A stretch of 64,000 nt of DNA from Bathymodiolus brooksi (taxonomy: Eukaryota > Mollusca > Bivalvia > Mytilida > Modiolidae): the NCBI GenBank assembly GCA_963680875.1, contig OY804589.1:14800028-14864027 (forward strand), written 5' to 3'. Below the pieces are notes generated by a model, which had not been told where the DNA came from, did not search any database, and was given only the letters and a program-made list of their open reading frames with translations. The position numbers and the translations under genes are program-made. This document shows, piece by piece, positions 22,866 through 34,904 of this stretch; the stretch's first letter is position 1, and each line of letters starts with the position of its first letter.

Positions 22866-24330
22866 AATAAAGGACGAAGTCCTTCTAACGGTAAGATGTC
22901 CGATGTTTCCTTCTATATTGATAGCTAAAAATCTGCTCACCGGAAGTTTAAAAAATAGATCAATTGATAATTTAGAAACGCAAAAGAAATCTATTTCAAT
23001 GAAAAATTCCCAATTCTTTGATTATTTGCTCTATGCAAATCGAAATAAACTTTTAATAAAATTCTAATAAAAAAATCTCTTTCTACGAAACTCCCGATGG
23101 AATAGACTGACAATTGCCTGTCTCAATCTTGTACCAGCCAGGGGACAGAACTCGTCAGTTTACCGATGGAAGAGCGGCGTAGGTAAAAAGTATGTCCCCT
23201 AATTGTTCCTTCAAAACATGAATTAAACAAATGCTTTTATAAATAGATACCCCGCTAAATTACTCGTGTTTTGGGAGAAAATTATTCATGCGCAGTTGTC
23301 GAATGTTGCAGACGACGGGTTTTCATATTTGTAAACAGAAAACGATCGACAATTGCACTTGGAATCTATCGCTAAAATTCATTGAGGTACGCATATTTTG
23401 TTATAAGTTATGCCTGTAATTGGAAAGAATATGATCTCCTGGTTCTATGCATATGTAGAACACATTGAAATTAAAACAAAAACAGTCAATATAATACATT
23501 TTCCTTACCTTTATCTATCCAAAAATGTCAAAATCCGTGATGTACCTTATTCATTGAAGAGTCCAAGGAATTCCGAATGCAAACTGGCACACATTTATGG
23601 TATGAATAAAGGAAAGGTTTTTATGTCATGTGTATTATATACAAATAGATATGTGAACGTAAATGAATGAATGCTCTTTCAATTTTAACAGTTGTCATTA
23701 AATAATTTACACTAGAAAGGTTATTATGATGTCGTTCGAAATTGTGTCCGGATCTAGGTCACAGAGTGACTAGAACGGGGTCATGAAAATCTGTTCCAAG
23801 TTAAAACCCGTAACAATGCATTGAATAATATATGGGCTATGATTCAAAAGGAATATTGGTGTTTAATCTGAAATATGAACATGCAATCAGCTTCATCAAT
23901 TTGGTCAAATTTATAAATTATTATCAAATGCCACGGTCAATATCATCGAAATTGTTCGCAAGGGGGGAGTTATGGTTTTTTGTTTCGTTCAGAAAATTTA
24001 TTTCGGACAAAACAAGAGTTAGAATATTTATTATTTTTGTCGCGCAAAGCGCGAAATTTTGTTCCAGAATTTAACATTAGTTTAAATGACAAAAACTCTG
24101 AATCAGATTATTTTTTTTTTCCTCCACCAAAATCAGAATATTTTTTTCAGCAACATTGGGAATCGGAATATTTTTTTAGAAAAAAAAACATAACCCCCCC
24201 CCCCCCCCTTTCAAGTTAAATGGTCGGTCCCTAATTGCGTCCGGTGAGGTTAACGTGTACGGATCATCATGTTATTGAAATTTTAGGACTTCATCCTTCA
24301 AACAGGTCGCCTGTCTCATATTAGGTAATG
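22866..24330 (-). mobile_element. Repeat D, single inverted copy with nested MITE
   Basis: This is the reverse complement of the 55389-56528 unit: it starts AAAGGACGAAGTCCTT (22871) and ends AGGCGACCTGTTTGAAGG...ATATGAGACAGG read on the minus strand (near 24270-24328). A family G MITE interrupts it at 23961-24231. The AAGGACGAAGTCCTT palindrome lies near both ends, suggesting terminal inverted repeats. An 86-codon + strand frame at 23410-23670 is shared with the other copy (see 55750-56115); here a 2-base difference near 23402 breaks its upstream extension. The superfamily is unknown. Confidence 0.7.
23961..24231 (-). mobile_element. TA-flanked MITE (family G) nested in repeat D
   Basis: Inverted relative to the 17319 copy: a C-run at 24194-24208, TTTCAAGTTAAATGGTCGG and the GTCCC end. 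The uninterrupted site in the D copy near 55485 (GTTTGTAATTGCGTCC, minus sense) shows where it inserted: TA at the right junction (24232-24233) and CA, a likely mutated TA, at the left. Confidence 0.75.
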
Positions 24331-24334
24331 TAAT

Positions 24335-25780
24335 TACCAAGCAGATTATTAATAGACCTTAATAGTTGATACGAATACATAACAACACCAGACATCTCTG
24401 GATATAGACTCCATAAATGTTGTCAATGCGACATATTTACGATATTTATAATGAATCTTCTAAAATAAACGACACTATCTATATATATATTATCGTAATA
24501 TATTGTAGATCGGTATTGCTTCCGTTTTGATGCGTTTTCTATGTAAGACAAGCCATAAAGACAGCTGCGCGTGACCTTGTATTCCATGGCATTGTCAACC
24601 AATCAAATCGGCCGAGTATAATCAACGGGAAACCACGATAGTGTCAGATTGAAAGCCATATTTACAACAATACACAAAAATAATTAAAACGCCTACCTTG
24701 CAAACTTATTTTAGTTATATTTTATCAAAATTGAAACGTACACGAAACCAAATGACGTCTGATCTTTACGTTTTCAACTGGAAGTCTTCATATGACGTCA
24801 TGTTGTTAATGTACCAAAGACGTCAACAAGCATTGAAAATTTCGCGGAATTTTAATTTGTGTGATTTTTAGACCAGGGATATGCAAGAATACATTTTTAT
24901 GTTCAGTATTGCATTGAAGAATTATAATGATTAAACGGTTCTTTTCAGGAGATCATGCATGTGTACACGGAGTCGATGCACTCACAAACTTTACATAAAC
25001 GTCATAGCCAGAAATGATGGGTACTTTGCTCATTTGCATATCTAAGATGGCGACGCCGGGACGTCTGCAATTTTCATATGATCTATATAGACGATATCAT
25101 TCATAATTGCATATGTGTCATTTTCTGAACTTGAAAATGATACATTGAATCAAGCTGAATTAAATGAAATAAAAATTAATGAAAACAATTAAATATTCGA
25201 GGTTCCTGGACTAAATGAAAATTCGAGGCGACGAACCCTTTTTTGGCCTTAAGAGTCTATGTAAAAATGTCTGAAATACATGAAACTGGTGGCCTGTGAC
25301 ACAAAATTTAACAATGAATGACATTTGGCGACATATTTTCTGAAATTAATTTAGATTTCTCAATAATATATGTAATTATATTAACTAACCTTATATTTCT
25401 GGCTTCTAAACTCGGGGTTCCCACATTAAATATAATATGATCATTTTTGCATGATCGCGATATCAAAGACATGTTTAAAATCGTTACAAAACAAAAATAT
25501 TTGAATTTTGACAGAAGAAAAACTTTGCGGAAATAAACAATAACTTTTAATTTTCGAATCATTGACGGACACATTGAATTTCCGTACTATGGGCTATTTT
25601 TTGACAAATCTAATAAACTATCCATCAAGCTTGAAACTGAAGTCACGTGATCAAAATCTAATTTAAATATGATGAATATTTATGAGGAAAGTACCCTCAA
25701 TTTCTGGATATGTCCTTCTCTCCTGGCACGTGGTGATCTAGTTTCGGGACCGAAATGTAAACATTGTTAAAAACGAAAGA
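24335..25780. other. Spacer with CRE-like cluster and YY1-like motif
   Basis: TGACGTCT (about 24752), ATGACGTCAT (about 24793) and GACGTCAA (about 24819) lie within 75 bases. AAGATGGCGACGCCGG at about 25045 resembles the YY1 site often placed at start codons; the ATG there opens only 19 codons (MATPGRLQFS...) before a stop, without an obvious donor. No gene is assigned. Confidence 0.35.
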
Positions 25781-25908
25781 AATAGGTTCTTACACTCGTC
25801 TCTATTGAAGATCTGGGATTTCTTCCACTCGTGTGAGAAATTCTACGTCTTTCCACACCCGTGAAAGAAATCCCAGATCTTCAATAGAGACCAGTGTAAG
25901 AACCTATT
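25781..25908. repeat. Palindrome, 48-bp arms, 32-base loop
   Basis: Arms 25781-25828 and 25861-25908 pair with about two mismatches (core TCTATTGAAGATCTGGGATT). No target duplication was identified. It resembles the palindromes at 18821, 56983 and 63942 in design but not in sequence. Confidence 0.85.
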
Positions 25909-25909
25909 A

Positions 25910-26134
25910 TTTTATAAAGGATAATTATTACCAAGTTAACGACCAATTAACCTTTAAAAAATATGTCCGAAAAAAAGAACAATTGACTTGCAAAATGCAC
26001 AAAAATAAATAATCTGAAACGGAAGTTTTCAATGAGAAATTTTGGTAAAATTTGAAGAAAAATAAGTATATCATTTTGAAAATTGAAAACAGGTGACGCA
26101 GCACTTTTATAAATTCATCCCCCGTTAATGGACG
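25910..26134. other. AT-rich spacer
   Basis: Nothing recognised. Confidence 0.4.
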
Positions 26135-26395
26135 TTGGTTTGGTTTGGTTTTATGGTACTTAACGCCACTTTCAACAATATTTCAGTTATATCGTTGCGG
26201 TCAGTTGTATTGGTGGAGTAAACCAGAGTACCCGAAGAAAACTACAGACCTGTCACAAGTCACTGACAAACTTTATCCCATAATGCTGTACACCTCGCCC
26301 TGAGCGGAAGTAGAACACAAAACATCAGTGGTGATAGGCACCGATTGCATAGCTAGTTGTAAATCTAACTACCATACGACGGCCCCCAAAGGACG
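26135..26395 (-). mobile_element. tRNA-derived SINE, main family, inverted
   Basis: It reads, + strand, TTAACGCCACTTTCAACAAT, CAGTTATATCGTTGCGGTCAG, TTGTATTGGTGGAGTAAACC through to ACCATACGACGGCCCC. It is the clearest copy for showing the segment that was amplified into the 18-bp array at 44230. Confidence 0.85.
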
Positions 26396-26449
26396 TTGCA
26401 AATCAACCAATCAAATGTATAGAAGAACAACATCAAAATAATCTACAAA

Positions 26450-26822
26450 TAAATAGACAATATATATGTAAATTGACGGCAATAATAAATTTTATTTGTA
26501 CTTGTTTGGGAACTTGAAGTACAGCGAGCCTCTGGTGACTTCTTCTCTCCTGTTCACATCGAGGACAAAAAAAATTACATTTATATTTTCTGACAAGGTA
26601 TGTATATTTTGTTGATACTGAAATGTCATGTATGCAAAAAATTGTAATATTTACACACAAAAAGGCAAAAGATTAGACACTTTTTAATTCTTATAGGGTG
26701 TCTACCGTGCGGTCCGCCTTTGACAACTGTCTATTGCGCTTCGCTCTACATAAGACGCAGGGTACCAGGAGACATTACGGGTCAAGTAGACTATAAAACA
26801 AAGATGTGTACGTATATATACC
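26450..26822 (-). repeat. Dispersed repeat C, copy 1
   Basis: Matches 37250-37550 in opposite orientation: GTCTTATGTAGAGCGAAGCG, CGGACCGC, GTAGACACCC and CTTTTTGTGTGTAAATA in the same order. The next element (26823) inserted at its edge. Class unknown. Confidence 0.6.
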
Positions 26823-27150
26823 CAATCGTAACTACTCGGCCATTCTCGCTACCCTGCAAATGCCTCGTATGCATTAGGCGTATAAATCGCACTACTTTTC
26901 ACATGTCAGTTACATGAAAGTTTGATAAAGTTATATTGTAAACAATTTTCTATATTTCAATTAAAGTTTTAATTAGTTTTGCATGATTAGATTTTACTTA
27001 GTATGTCTTCCAGATATTGGATTTTCGTGGACTATATTATTGTGCGGCTTAACTTAACTTAACTTCCGGCAAACAATTTAAGAAGAATTTCTACTATGTA
27101 CGTACGAGGTTATTTGCAGGGTAGCGAAAATGGCCGAGTAGTTACGATTG
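26823..27150 (+). mobile_element. 328-bp MITE with 10-bp target duplication
   Basis: Terminal inverted repeats of about 45 bp start CAATCGTAACTACTCGGCCA and include CTACCCTGCAAAT. The 10-base sequence TATATATACC lies directly on both sides (26813-26822 and 27151-27160). The copy at 61142-61548, inverted, has its own different 10-base duplication. Duplications of 9-10 bp are typical of Mutator-like elements (family knowledge). No coding region. Confidence 0.85.
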
Positions 27151-27296
27151 TATATATACCATTATACAGGCAGTAAATGCACTGATTGTAGTATATAGAA
27201 TAGACACGGGGAATAGTTTAAGGAGAAACATGTTGCGTTACTCGTGTACGTTATTGCTGACAGAACTGACAAGATAAACCAAACAAATTGACGTTC

Positions 27297-27500
27297 TTTG
27301 CTTCCTTCCGGAGCACCTGCGTTCACCTCCGATTTTAATGGGGTTCGTGTTACTCGATCTTTAGTTTTATGTCTAGATGTTTTGTAGATTGTAGACCGTT
27401 GTTTGTCCTTTTATATTTTTTCTTTTGGCCATTGTGTTGTCTGTTCTTCGATTTACGGATTCTGATTACCTCTTTGGTATCTTCAAACTCTTCTTGCAAG
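27297..27500 (+). repeat. Dispersed repeat E
   Basis: CTTCCGGAGCACCTGCGTTCAC through TTTTGGCCATTGTGTTGTCTG to CCTCTTTGGTATCTTCAAAC; the best-preserved copy together with 57596-57790. Confidence 0.7.
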
Positions 27501-27504
27501 AATA

Positions 27505-28486
27505 AGCCAAATAACGGTTTATTTGATTATGAAATCGTGTAATTCGGATTGTCGGTCCTCGAGTCGTTAATGAATTCAATAGAATCAATAGTACTTGACA
27601 TAGGGACGTTATAACCTTTTACTAAGATTTCAATTAGATTTCATTAATACAGAAAGACCTGTTTCTGGCTTACATGTACTTCATCATAGCAGTTATAAAT
27701 AAAACAATGGCTGATGTTATATAAGAGTAATTATAGAGCATTAAACCCAATGTTCGTCAGACTGAACTTCTTTATATAGAAGAATTTACAGTCACATAAA
27801 CGTATTTATTAAGTTTAAGTTGAGTCAGTTTTTATAGTATAACCATGTTACTATATGATTGGTCACATTTGCGTGCGAATCTGCACGCGACAATTACAGA
27901 CGACAATCAATTCGGAATCTTCCGAAGGTAATGTCGATTTATGAGAGAGATATTATCAAAACTTTATTGTCATTTTGAAGCTTTTCATTGGTCAAGAATC
28001 TGGAAAATAATGGCGATATATAAAAAAAAATACCTGTTACCATGTTTTGGAAAATGCGAACTTCTGAATCAGCCTTCTGTTTATTATATTGACACCTATC
28101 GTTGAACAAGCTGAAAACGTTTTTAGAGTAATTGGTTTTGAAGAAACCATCTCAAACAAATAATTTAACATTTACTGAGGTAAATTATTATTATAAAAAC
28201 ATCTTCGTGGACGACACATGTCTTCTTTTAATTGCCATCGCCATTGACATGCACATATGTTTGGATGTTTGTTTCTCAAATTTCGAATTTAAATAACTTT
28301 TTGCTGTGATTTTCCTGTTAGGATTATATGTATATATATATAATGCCGTGTTTTTCACGTATGGAAGCTTAAGATCTATTAAAACTTACTCTAATGTGTC
28401 GTTTAGCTGTTGTATTTGTAGAATCTCTATGGAATATCCGAACAGTTAAAATTGTTATTTTTTTAAGACATGGTTAATACGTAGAA
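27505..28486. other. AT-rich spacer
   Basis: No repeat copy or exon was recognised. Confidence 0.4.
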
Positions 28487-28531
28487 ATGGAGAGGCGGAG
28501 AGTTACACATAACGTTTCTTTGACTATTCTG
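28487..28531 (+). CDS. Weak candidate first exon, 15 codons, phase-0 donor
   Basis: ATG at 28487 reads MERRRVTHNVSLTIL to CTG|GTAAGT, a consensus donor, at 28531/28532. It is too short to judge by composition. It is listed because strand, ATG start and phase match the candidates at 4070, 16269 and 53890. Chance is a serious alternative. Confidence 0.2.
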
Positions 28532-28539
28532 GTAAGTTT

Positions 28540-29077
28540 TGAAATGTCATTTATTATGGGGAAAAAAAATTCCAGTTTCATTCATGTCAAAATACGTATG
28601 ACAATACTTTTAAATACAGCGCAAATTTGTTCAAATTGAAGAACGGATTTCAGTTGTGAAATTCTGAAATTGTATACTTAAAGCGAAGAGGAAAATTCAA
28701 TGAAATTCCTGTATTTCTTAATGAAAACATGTTTTTTTTTAATATTGAGTAAAGCTATATGGTAGCCCAAATTTACAATGAAAGGTACCGGAAGTTACAA
28801 AAAAACAAACAGATTCCGGCAAACCAAACAGTAAATTGAATTTTTGATGAACGCCTTGTTTATGTTCTCCATTTAAACGTCTTGTAATTGGTTCTTTTGA
28901 TGGAGGAGCATTTTTTGTAACGATAATTATATTATAAAAAACAACGTATCTATAGTTTAGTTAGATTGTGATAATAAACAATGGTTTCAAATGTCTTCAA
29001 TCCAAAATCACATGTCAAATCTCGTATAAATCTCGTATGCATTTTTGTACTCCAGGATAAGATTTACTATGAACCTT
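28540..29077. other. AT-rich spacer
   Basis: Nothing recognised before the TTGA array. Confidence 0.4.
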
Positions 29078-29506
<429 letters not shown>

Positions 29507-29509
29507 AAA

Positions 29510-29965
29510 AATAAAATGGAGACGATAAAAATAAGAAGCAATTGATGAAAAACTTTACGGAACTAACATGGCATACTTTATTCGTTTCCAAACAGGCTTT
29601 AAATTTAATATTGATAACTATTTAATAACATTGATTATAGTCATGACGAATTTAACAACTCTTGTGTACAAGAAAGGCGCCAAATTGACTATAGTATTGG
29701 GGAGGGGTTAAAGAAAGCATGAAGACAAAGATTTAAATAACTACCTTCTTTATAAAATGGCCTCGTTGTAATAAATTTTAATGAACCATTAACTGTCATT
29801 AACCATAGACATTACCATTTTATTAAACGGCCAATATATGTAAGATAGATACAACTCGTATCTCACTTTTGCATTTCGACGGATTCCGTTCCTCCATCTA
29901 GAACTAGAGGAGCAGATTAATCCAAGGCTTGCCATTTGTCCGGTGTCTAAGTATATCATATGTTA
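29510..29965. other. AT-rich spacer
   Basis: Nothing recognised. Confidence 0.4.
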
Positions 29966-29969
29966 TATC

Positions 29970-30330
29970 ATATGAAGCAGGAACTGCTTACCCTCCGCGA
30001 GCACCTGAGTTCACTCGGTTTTTGGTGGAGTCCGTGTTGTTTATCTTTTCAGTTTTGTATGTTGTCCTATAATGTATGCTTACGTTCTGAGTTCCATGTT
30101 GTGATGTCCGTTACGACTTTCGCATAAAAGCGATGTTCGGTTCGTCTTTAATGATTTTACCTCCAGTTGTGTGTAGGAGGGCTCATGTCTTACTTACGTT
30201 ATTTGTGCTTGTTTGCGTATAGTGGTGTCCAACACATATTGTGTTGTGCTTTTGTTTTGATTGTATTGGTCTTGTGTACCTTACGTTACCAGTGTCTCTG
30301 GAGTGTCCATTGTTGATTGCCTCTTCAGTA
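29970..30330 (+). repeat. Diverged repeat E relative
   Basis: GGAACTGCTTACCCTCCGCGAGCACCTGAGTTCACTC and GTGGAGTCCGTGTTGTTTATC match the 5' part of repeat E; the rest has drifted or is a different 3' body. Confidence 0.5.
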
Positions 30331-30334
30331 TTCT

Positions 30335-31105
30335 CTAACGTTTATTTACTCCCCTAGAAGGACAAGCAATTCATTCTAATATGTTTTTTTCAATTCGTTT
30401 AATATATTTGTGGCGCAAATAAAATATGGTTTGTGGCGTAAATGAAAGATTTTTTTGGGCGCAAATGAAATACCAAATGGCGCAAAAGCAATGCGTCGAT
30501 ATATAGAGTAAAGACAATAAATTAATTTTATGAATAAATATTTCATGTCAAGATGATATATATGCTGTTTATGCAAGATTTCCAAAAGTGCATCACAGTC
30601 AATTTCTTTAATTGTTAGAACAATGTTACAGTCTTAGATTGTTACATCTATTTAGAGAGAATGTGTAGACGATATATATAATGGCTACTTTTTATGAATG
30701 GAAGCTGCCGTGGGAATTATTCCTTTCATTTTTAGATTGAAATAGAGATTATGATTATGAAGTTAATGTAACAAGCGTACAATGAATTATGAAATGATTT
30801 TTATGATTGTACATGTTTACCACTCCTACCTGTATCACCTGCTCATAACGTACCAGTAATACCGTATTTATGGTTGTATAATACGCATTGGTGCATAATG
30901 TGCACCCCCTCTTGGCCTTGAAAATCTCAAGAAAAAACTATTTCGTGTCTATAATGCGCATGGACTTTTGAAAAAAATCGTCGTCAGAAATGTAAGAATT
31001 AAATATCAATCGTATATATAGGTATCAATTCTACTATTACAACAGCTTACAAATAATCATTAATTTTAAATTTACACCGGTAGCATTTATATATATATAT
31101 TAGGG
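30335..31105. other. Spacer with imperfect ATAATGCGC motif pair
   Basis: ATAATACGCATTGG, ATAATGTGCACCCC and ATAATGCGCATGG at 30880-30965 are spaced variants of one motif and may be a decayed element. A short AT run lies at 31088-31100. No gene. Confidence 0.35.
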
Positions 31106-31109
31106 TTAC

Positions 31110-31400
31110 TAATCTAAGGATGAGGACATTCGAAACTCCTCCAGGGTTTCAGCACTCCTCCAGAGTTTCGGTATTCAATGTTAGCAGCGGATTCACCAAA
31201 TGCGGTTATGACACTCGGAACACCTCCGGAGTTTCGGGACTCAAGGAGAACAACAGAAATACCCTAGGTTGACCAAGTGAGGTTATGACACTCGAGACTC
31301 CTCTGGAGTTGCGACAGTCAAGAGAATCGGCGGAATCACCCGAGATTGAACGAGTGAGGTTAGGATGGACATCGGGAGTACCCGGAGAAAGCCACCAACA
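31110..31400. repeat. Degenerate ~85-bp tandem repeat, GC-richer than surroundings
   Basis: About three units share ACACTCG(A/G)GA, CTCC..GAGTTTCG and a TGAGGTTATGACACTCG spacer. A related stretch, GCAGCGGAATTATCCGAGATTAGCCGAGTG, is at 63580-63610. The open minus frame is incidental. Confidence 0.5.
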
Positions 31401-31439
31401 TGGTACAAATTGATTTTCACAACGAACCAATGATACCGC

Positions 31440-32045
31440 GGATTTATAAGAATTATAGTATATTATAAACCCTCATTGGAAATGTAAAGTATTGGACTAA
31501 CTTATTAATTCACATCATGTATGGCCGCGATCGTATTGTAGCTTAGATTACAACTCTTACTACATTTGAATCACCGTCGTTAATGGGGATATGTTTATGT
31601 TTTCTGAAGAAAACAAAATGTCTGTTGCCAAATTTTATAGAAACAATTGTCCCAAAGATGCCAAAATCATTTATCTGACCCTGCAGCTTTCAACATGACA
31701 TTTCTGTGGAGTTTGAACAACAATTACAGTTTTTTCAGTCCAAGAAAGAAATAATATAATTTTTGTTTCTTGATCTTGGGAAAACATAGCCCCGCCCCCT
31801 ACAAGATTAGTGATCGATCACCAAGAGGACCACCAAGATATTATTGACATAGTATTGCAAGTGGTTAACCAATCATTACCCATCTAATTCTGTAAAAGAA
31901 AAATTCTAGTACGTATTGGATGAAGCTGACGTGAAGATAAACAAGATCCTAATATTGGGACATCTTATTAAGGTTTTCTTTAACAATCTGAGCTATTCAA
32001 ATCATATGAATGGTATGCATCGTTTTCTTTGCAAACTAGATATTC
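31440..32045. other. AT-rich spacer
   Basis: Nothing recognised. Confidence 0.4.
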
Positions 32046-32049
32046 TTTA

Positions 32050-32345
32050 AATGGCGGGGTGTACTAGATACAACATTGTGTGATAAAGTTTGTCAGTGAC
32101 TTGTGGCTTTCTCCTGGTACTCCGGTTTCATCTACCAATAAAACTGACCGCCACAATATAGCTGAAATATTGTTGAAAGTGGCGTTTCTCCTCCCTCGGG
32201 CATAGGTGATCTTAGTTGATTTTGGCTATCCTGATTAGGCCCTTTGGTTGTATTGGTCTCATACACTTTAATCCAATCTTTCGATTTTGAGCGTACCTGA
32301 TGAAAGTTATTCCAGAAACGTGTCATGCGCACTAAATTATATATC
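32050..32345. mobile_element. SINE 3' half fused to inverted repeat A
   Basis: 32055-32183 is the SINE core and tail (GTGATAAAGTTTGTCAGTGA...TTGTTGAAAGTGGCG). At GGCG it switches to repeat A on the minus strand (CTCCCTCGGGCATAGGTGATC to CCAGAAACGTGTCATGCGC). 35680-35900 shows repeat A next to a SINE tail as well, so the association may be a composite repeat and not chance. Confidence 0.65.
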
Positions 32346-32349
32346 TACG

Positions 32350-33028
32350 TTTGTATCAAGCGTTGAAAAAAATCAATCATAATTATTATACTAGCACTAT
32401 ATTTTATTATTATAAAAAAAAATTGTGGATATTTCTTTTTTGTCTATATGCAAATTGATGTATTAATGAATTTGAAAACAGAATTTAAATGTCAGAGAGT
32501 ATCATGGGGATTTCAAGTCAAAAAGATTGTATCTTAAATCAATGTACTGAAGTACTGTTGTTTAATATCATAATTCATAAAACTTTGAAGGAGTGACTCT
32601 GTGAACGTGCTCAAGACATTACAGAATTACAATTTGATTTGTATGGAGTGGGTGTAGTTTAAAGAGAAAAAAGTGCATGTCCTGAAAACTGAAGGAAATA
32701 CTGAAAGAGGAGAGGCAGGTGTCAAGATAACAATGAGGTTGTGTTACCTCATAGTGGTATACTTTGACAATAGCAAAGTAAACGGTTGTGAAGACAAAAT
32801 TTCAAAAAATGGTCAACAACACCACTTATTTGTTTCCTTCTTTCTAGCTTCCGTCTTTAATGTGCTAATTTCTGTTATGTTTATGTAATAAATTTGATGT
32901 ATTATTTTGTTTATTTAGAATATTTGTTATTGACAAAGATAAAGATAATAATTACATCATCAATGAAAACAAGTTACAAAAAATAGAAACAATTGTTTAC
33001 AAGTTTTAATATTTGACCTGGATTTTCT
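32350..33028. other. AT-rich upstream region of candidate promoter
   Basis: A 71-codon + frame at 32673-32888 starts Lys/Glu-rich but ends in hydrophobic low-complexity text; not supported as a gene. Confidence 0.35.
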
Positions 33029-33116
33029 ATTGGTTAATTAAGATAAAGATTTCTAGAAAGTTCCAGGCTTTGCAAATAACTATATAAGGGTCAGCAAATT
33101 TGAGAGCAGCCAGTCT
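33029..33116 (+). promoter_or_regulatory. Candidate heat-shock-type Pol II promoter
   Basis: In order: inverted CCAAT box (ATTGG, 33029-33033); a perfect three-site heat-shock element TTCTAGAAAGTTC (33051-33063; TTC-2-GAA-2-TTC); TATA box TATATAAGG (33081-33089); and CCAGTCT (33110-33116), which fits the initiator YYANWYY with the A 31 bases after the TATA start. Spacing and order are those of inducible hsp genes. Downstream, the first ATG (33149) opens only 14 codons, so the transcript could be noncoding, have a long spliced 5' UTR, or belong to a lost or displaced gene. The first 100 transcribed bases contain no other recognised feature. Confidence 0.5.
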
Positions 33117-33937
33117 GAAAATTAGGATTGATAACATAGCTGAAAAACATGGGCATTGTATTTGGATATATTTACTCCAGTGAAATCACGTGACTTGAGC
33201 ATTGAACTTTAAATTATTTCAACAGACAATATTTGGAAATTTTGTGGATTAAAACTAAAGAATATTTTAATTCAACAGGAATTCAATTTCATATGAAAGG
33301 AATCAAATTTCTATACCGGAAAGGAAAATGAAATTCATTCTAAAGGATTTAGCTGAACATGTATATCAGGCCAGTTGTAAATTTTATTAATTTGATTTTT
33401 GTAATTGTATATCATCATTGAGTAATTTTTGTTATACTGCTCACTGAAAGCGACTGACGACTTTTAAATAACTATGAGATGGAAAATATCAAGTCGTCGT
33501 TCTGAACTTTTTATTTTTTAACTGAGTCCAATAACACTATCCTAACCCCGCCATCTTTGATTGAAATGCTTCTACAGAGCCAGGAAAATGAGCGCTCATT
33601 TATTTGTGTTAGAGGTGTCTATTTTGCTTTGAATTTATTCCAACAGTGTTGAATTTTTTTTTTTTTCAGTTTATCTCAAAAGATGTTTTGAGATGTCCAT
33701 GCACGTACACCGTATGTCGTGTAAAATTTTGTAAGTGATAAATATACAGTTTGGTTACGGTTCAAAATAGTTAGTATAAAAAACGCCACCATTGTATCTC
33801 ATTTTTATCTACATAGTTTATGGGGGGTTTTTTTCTCGTCATGAATATAGTTGAAATACTGATCCCTTGACATCGAGTAACAACAAGCAATATCAATCTA
33901 AAAGATCAATTGAGCAAAGTGGTGTTATGACTGTATT
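33117..33937. other. Region downstream of candidate promoter, no long ORF
   Basis: AT-rich, with poly-T at 33656-33667. No open frame resembling an hsp family was found. Confidence 0.4.
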
Positions 33938-34138
33938 CAGGGGCGAATCCAGGATTTCAAGTCAGGGGGGGGGGGGCGCACTTAAAAAAAAATGCGCCTG
34001 GCGGAGGGAGGCGCGAAAGATTTTGGGGTATTTCGTGTGAAAAATAACGATTATACGCCAAAAAATCTTATTTTTTCCAATTTTAGGGGGGGGGCGCCGG
34101 GTGCGCCCCCCCCCCCCCCCCCCCTGGATCCGCCCCTG
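33938..34138 (+). mobile_element. Family H element, monomeric form, 201 bp
   Basis: It runs from CAGGGGCGAATCCAGG to CCTGGATCCGCCCCTG (imperfect inverted ends), with GGGGGGCGCACTTAAAAA, TTTGGGGTATTTCGTGTG and long G/C runs inside. One arm of the dimer at 9676-9991 equals this element. No exact target duplication was found at the flanks. Confidence 0.7.
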
Positions 34139-34139
34139 A

Positions 34140-34900
34140 TATTGTATACACAACGAGTGTCATTTGAACAACATTTAAAACAGTAGACCATTTACACATT
34201 TCCGACTTGATTCTAAGATTATACAGTTTCACACATTTTTATTAGAATTATTTCCCTTTGGTGTGAGGGTAAGTGCTCCATTTTCAGGCAAAGTTCAACT
34301 AAAATGATATATATTTCCCAATTGTATTTGCTATAAAATTATCCTCTGATTTTTACAAGGTTCAAATATCTACAAATTATACGAAAATACTCTATTTGTT
34401 GTTGTCCTTTCCGTTGCTCTAGTTAAACCAGGTGCCATTTTGCCCCAGGGGAAATAACTCTTATGAAAAAGCATATGATTTTAGAAGCAAATCGGAAATG
34501 TGTAAATGATCTATTGAGTAAACTATTGTTAACACCACGAGTGTCATTTGATTAACTATACTCTGGAGAGACATCTAAACAATAAATTTCTCCATAGACA
34601 ATTATACGGTCATATATTATTACTCAGAATGTGTGTTGAACAAATTTAAGCTAATATGTCTGTTCAAGAATATAATTGACTTTAACTCTGAAATAAACGG
34701 TGCTTTGTAAACCTAATTACTAATGTGTTTGAACTATTTTCTTTCTCTTGTCCCATAAGCTACCTATACTAAATGTGTTATTTAATATGACGAACGTCTC
34801 TACTTTTGACAAAATAACCCATGTGAAAGGAGCAACAGACTAGTCATGAGTATTAGGTTAGTTTATAAATAGTTTGAGATTCTTGTTATATTACTTGTAC
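34140..34900. other. AT-rich spacer
   Basis: Two loosely similar CAACGAGTGTCATTTGA / CACGAGTGTCATTTGA stretches (34151 and 34536) hint at an old duplication. Otherwise nothing. Confidence 0.35.
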
Positions 34901-34904
34901 TGTT

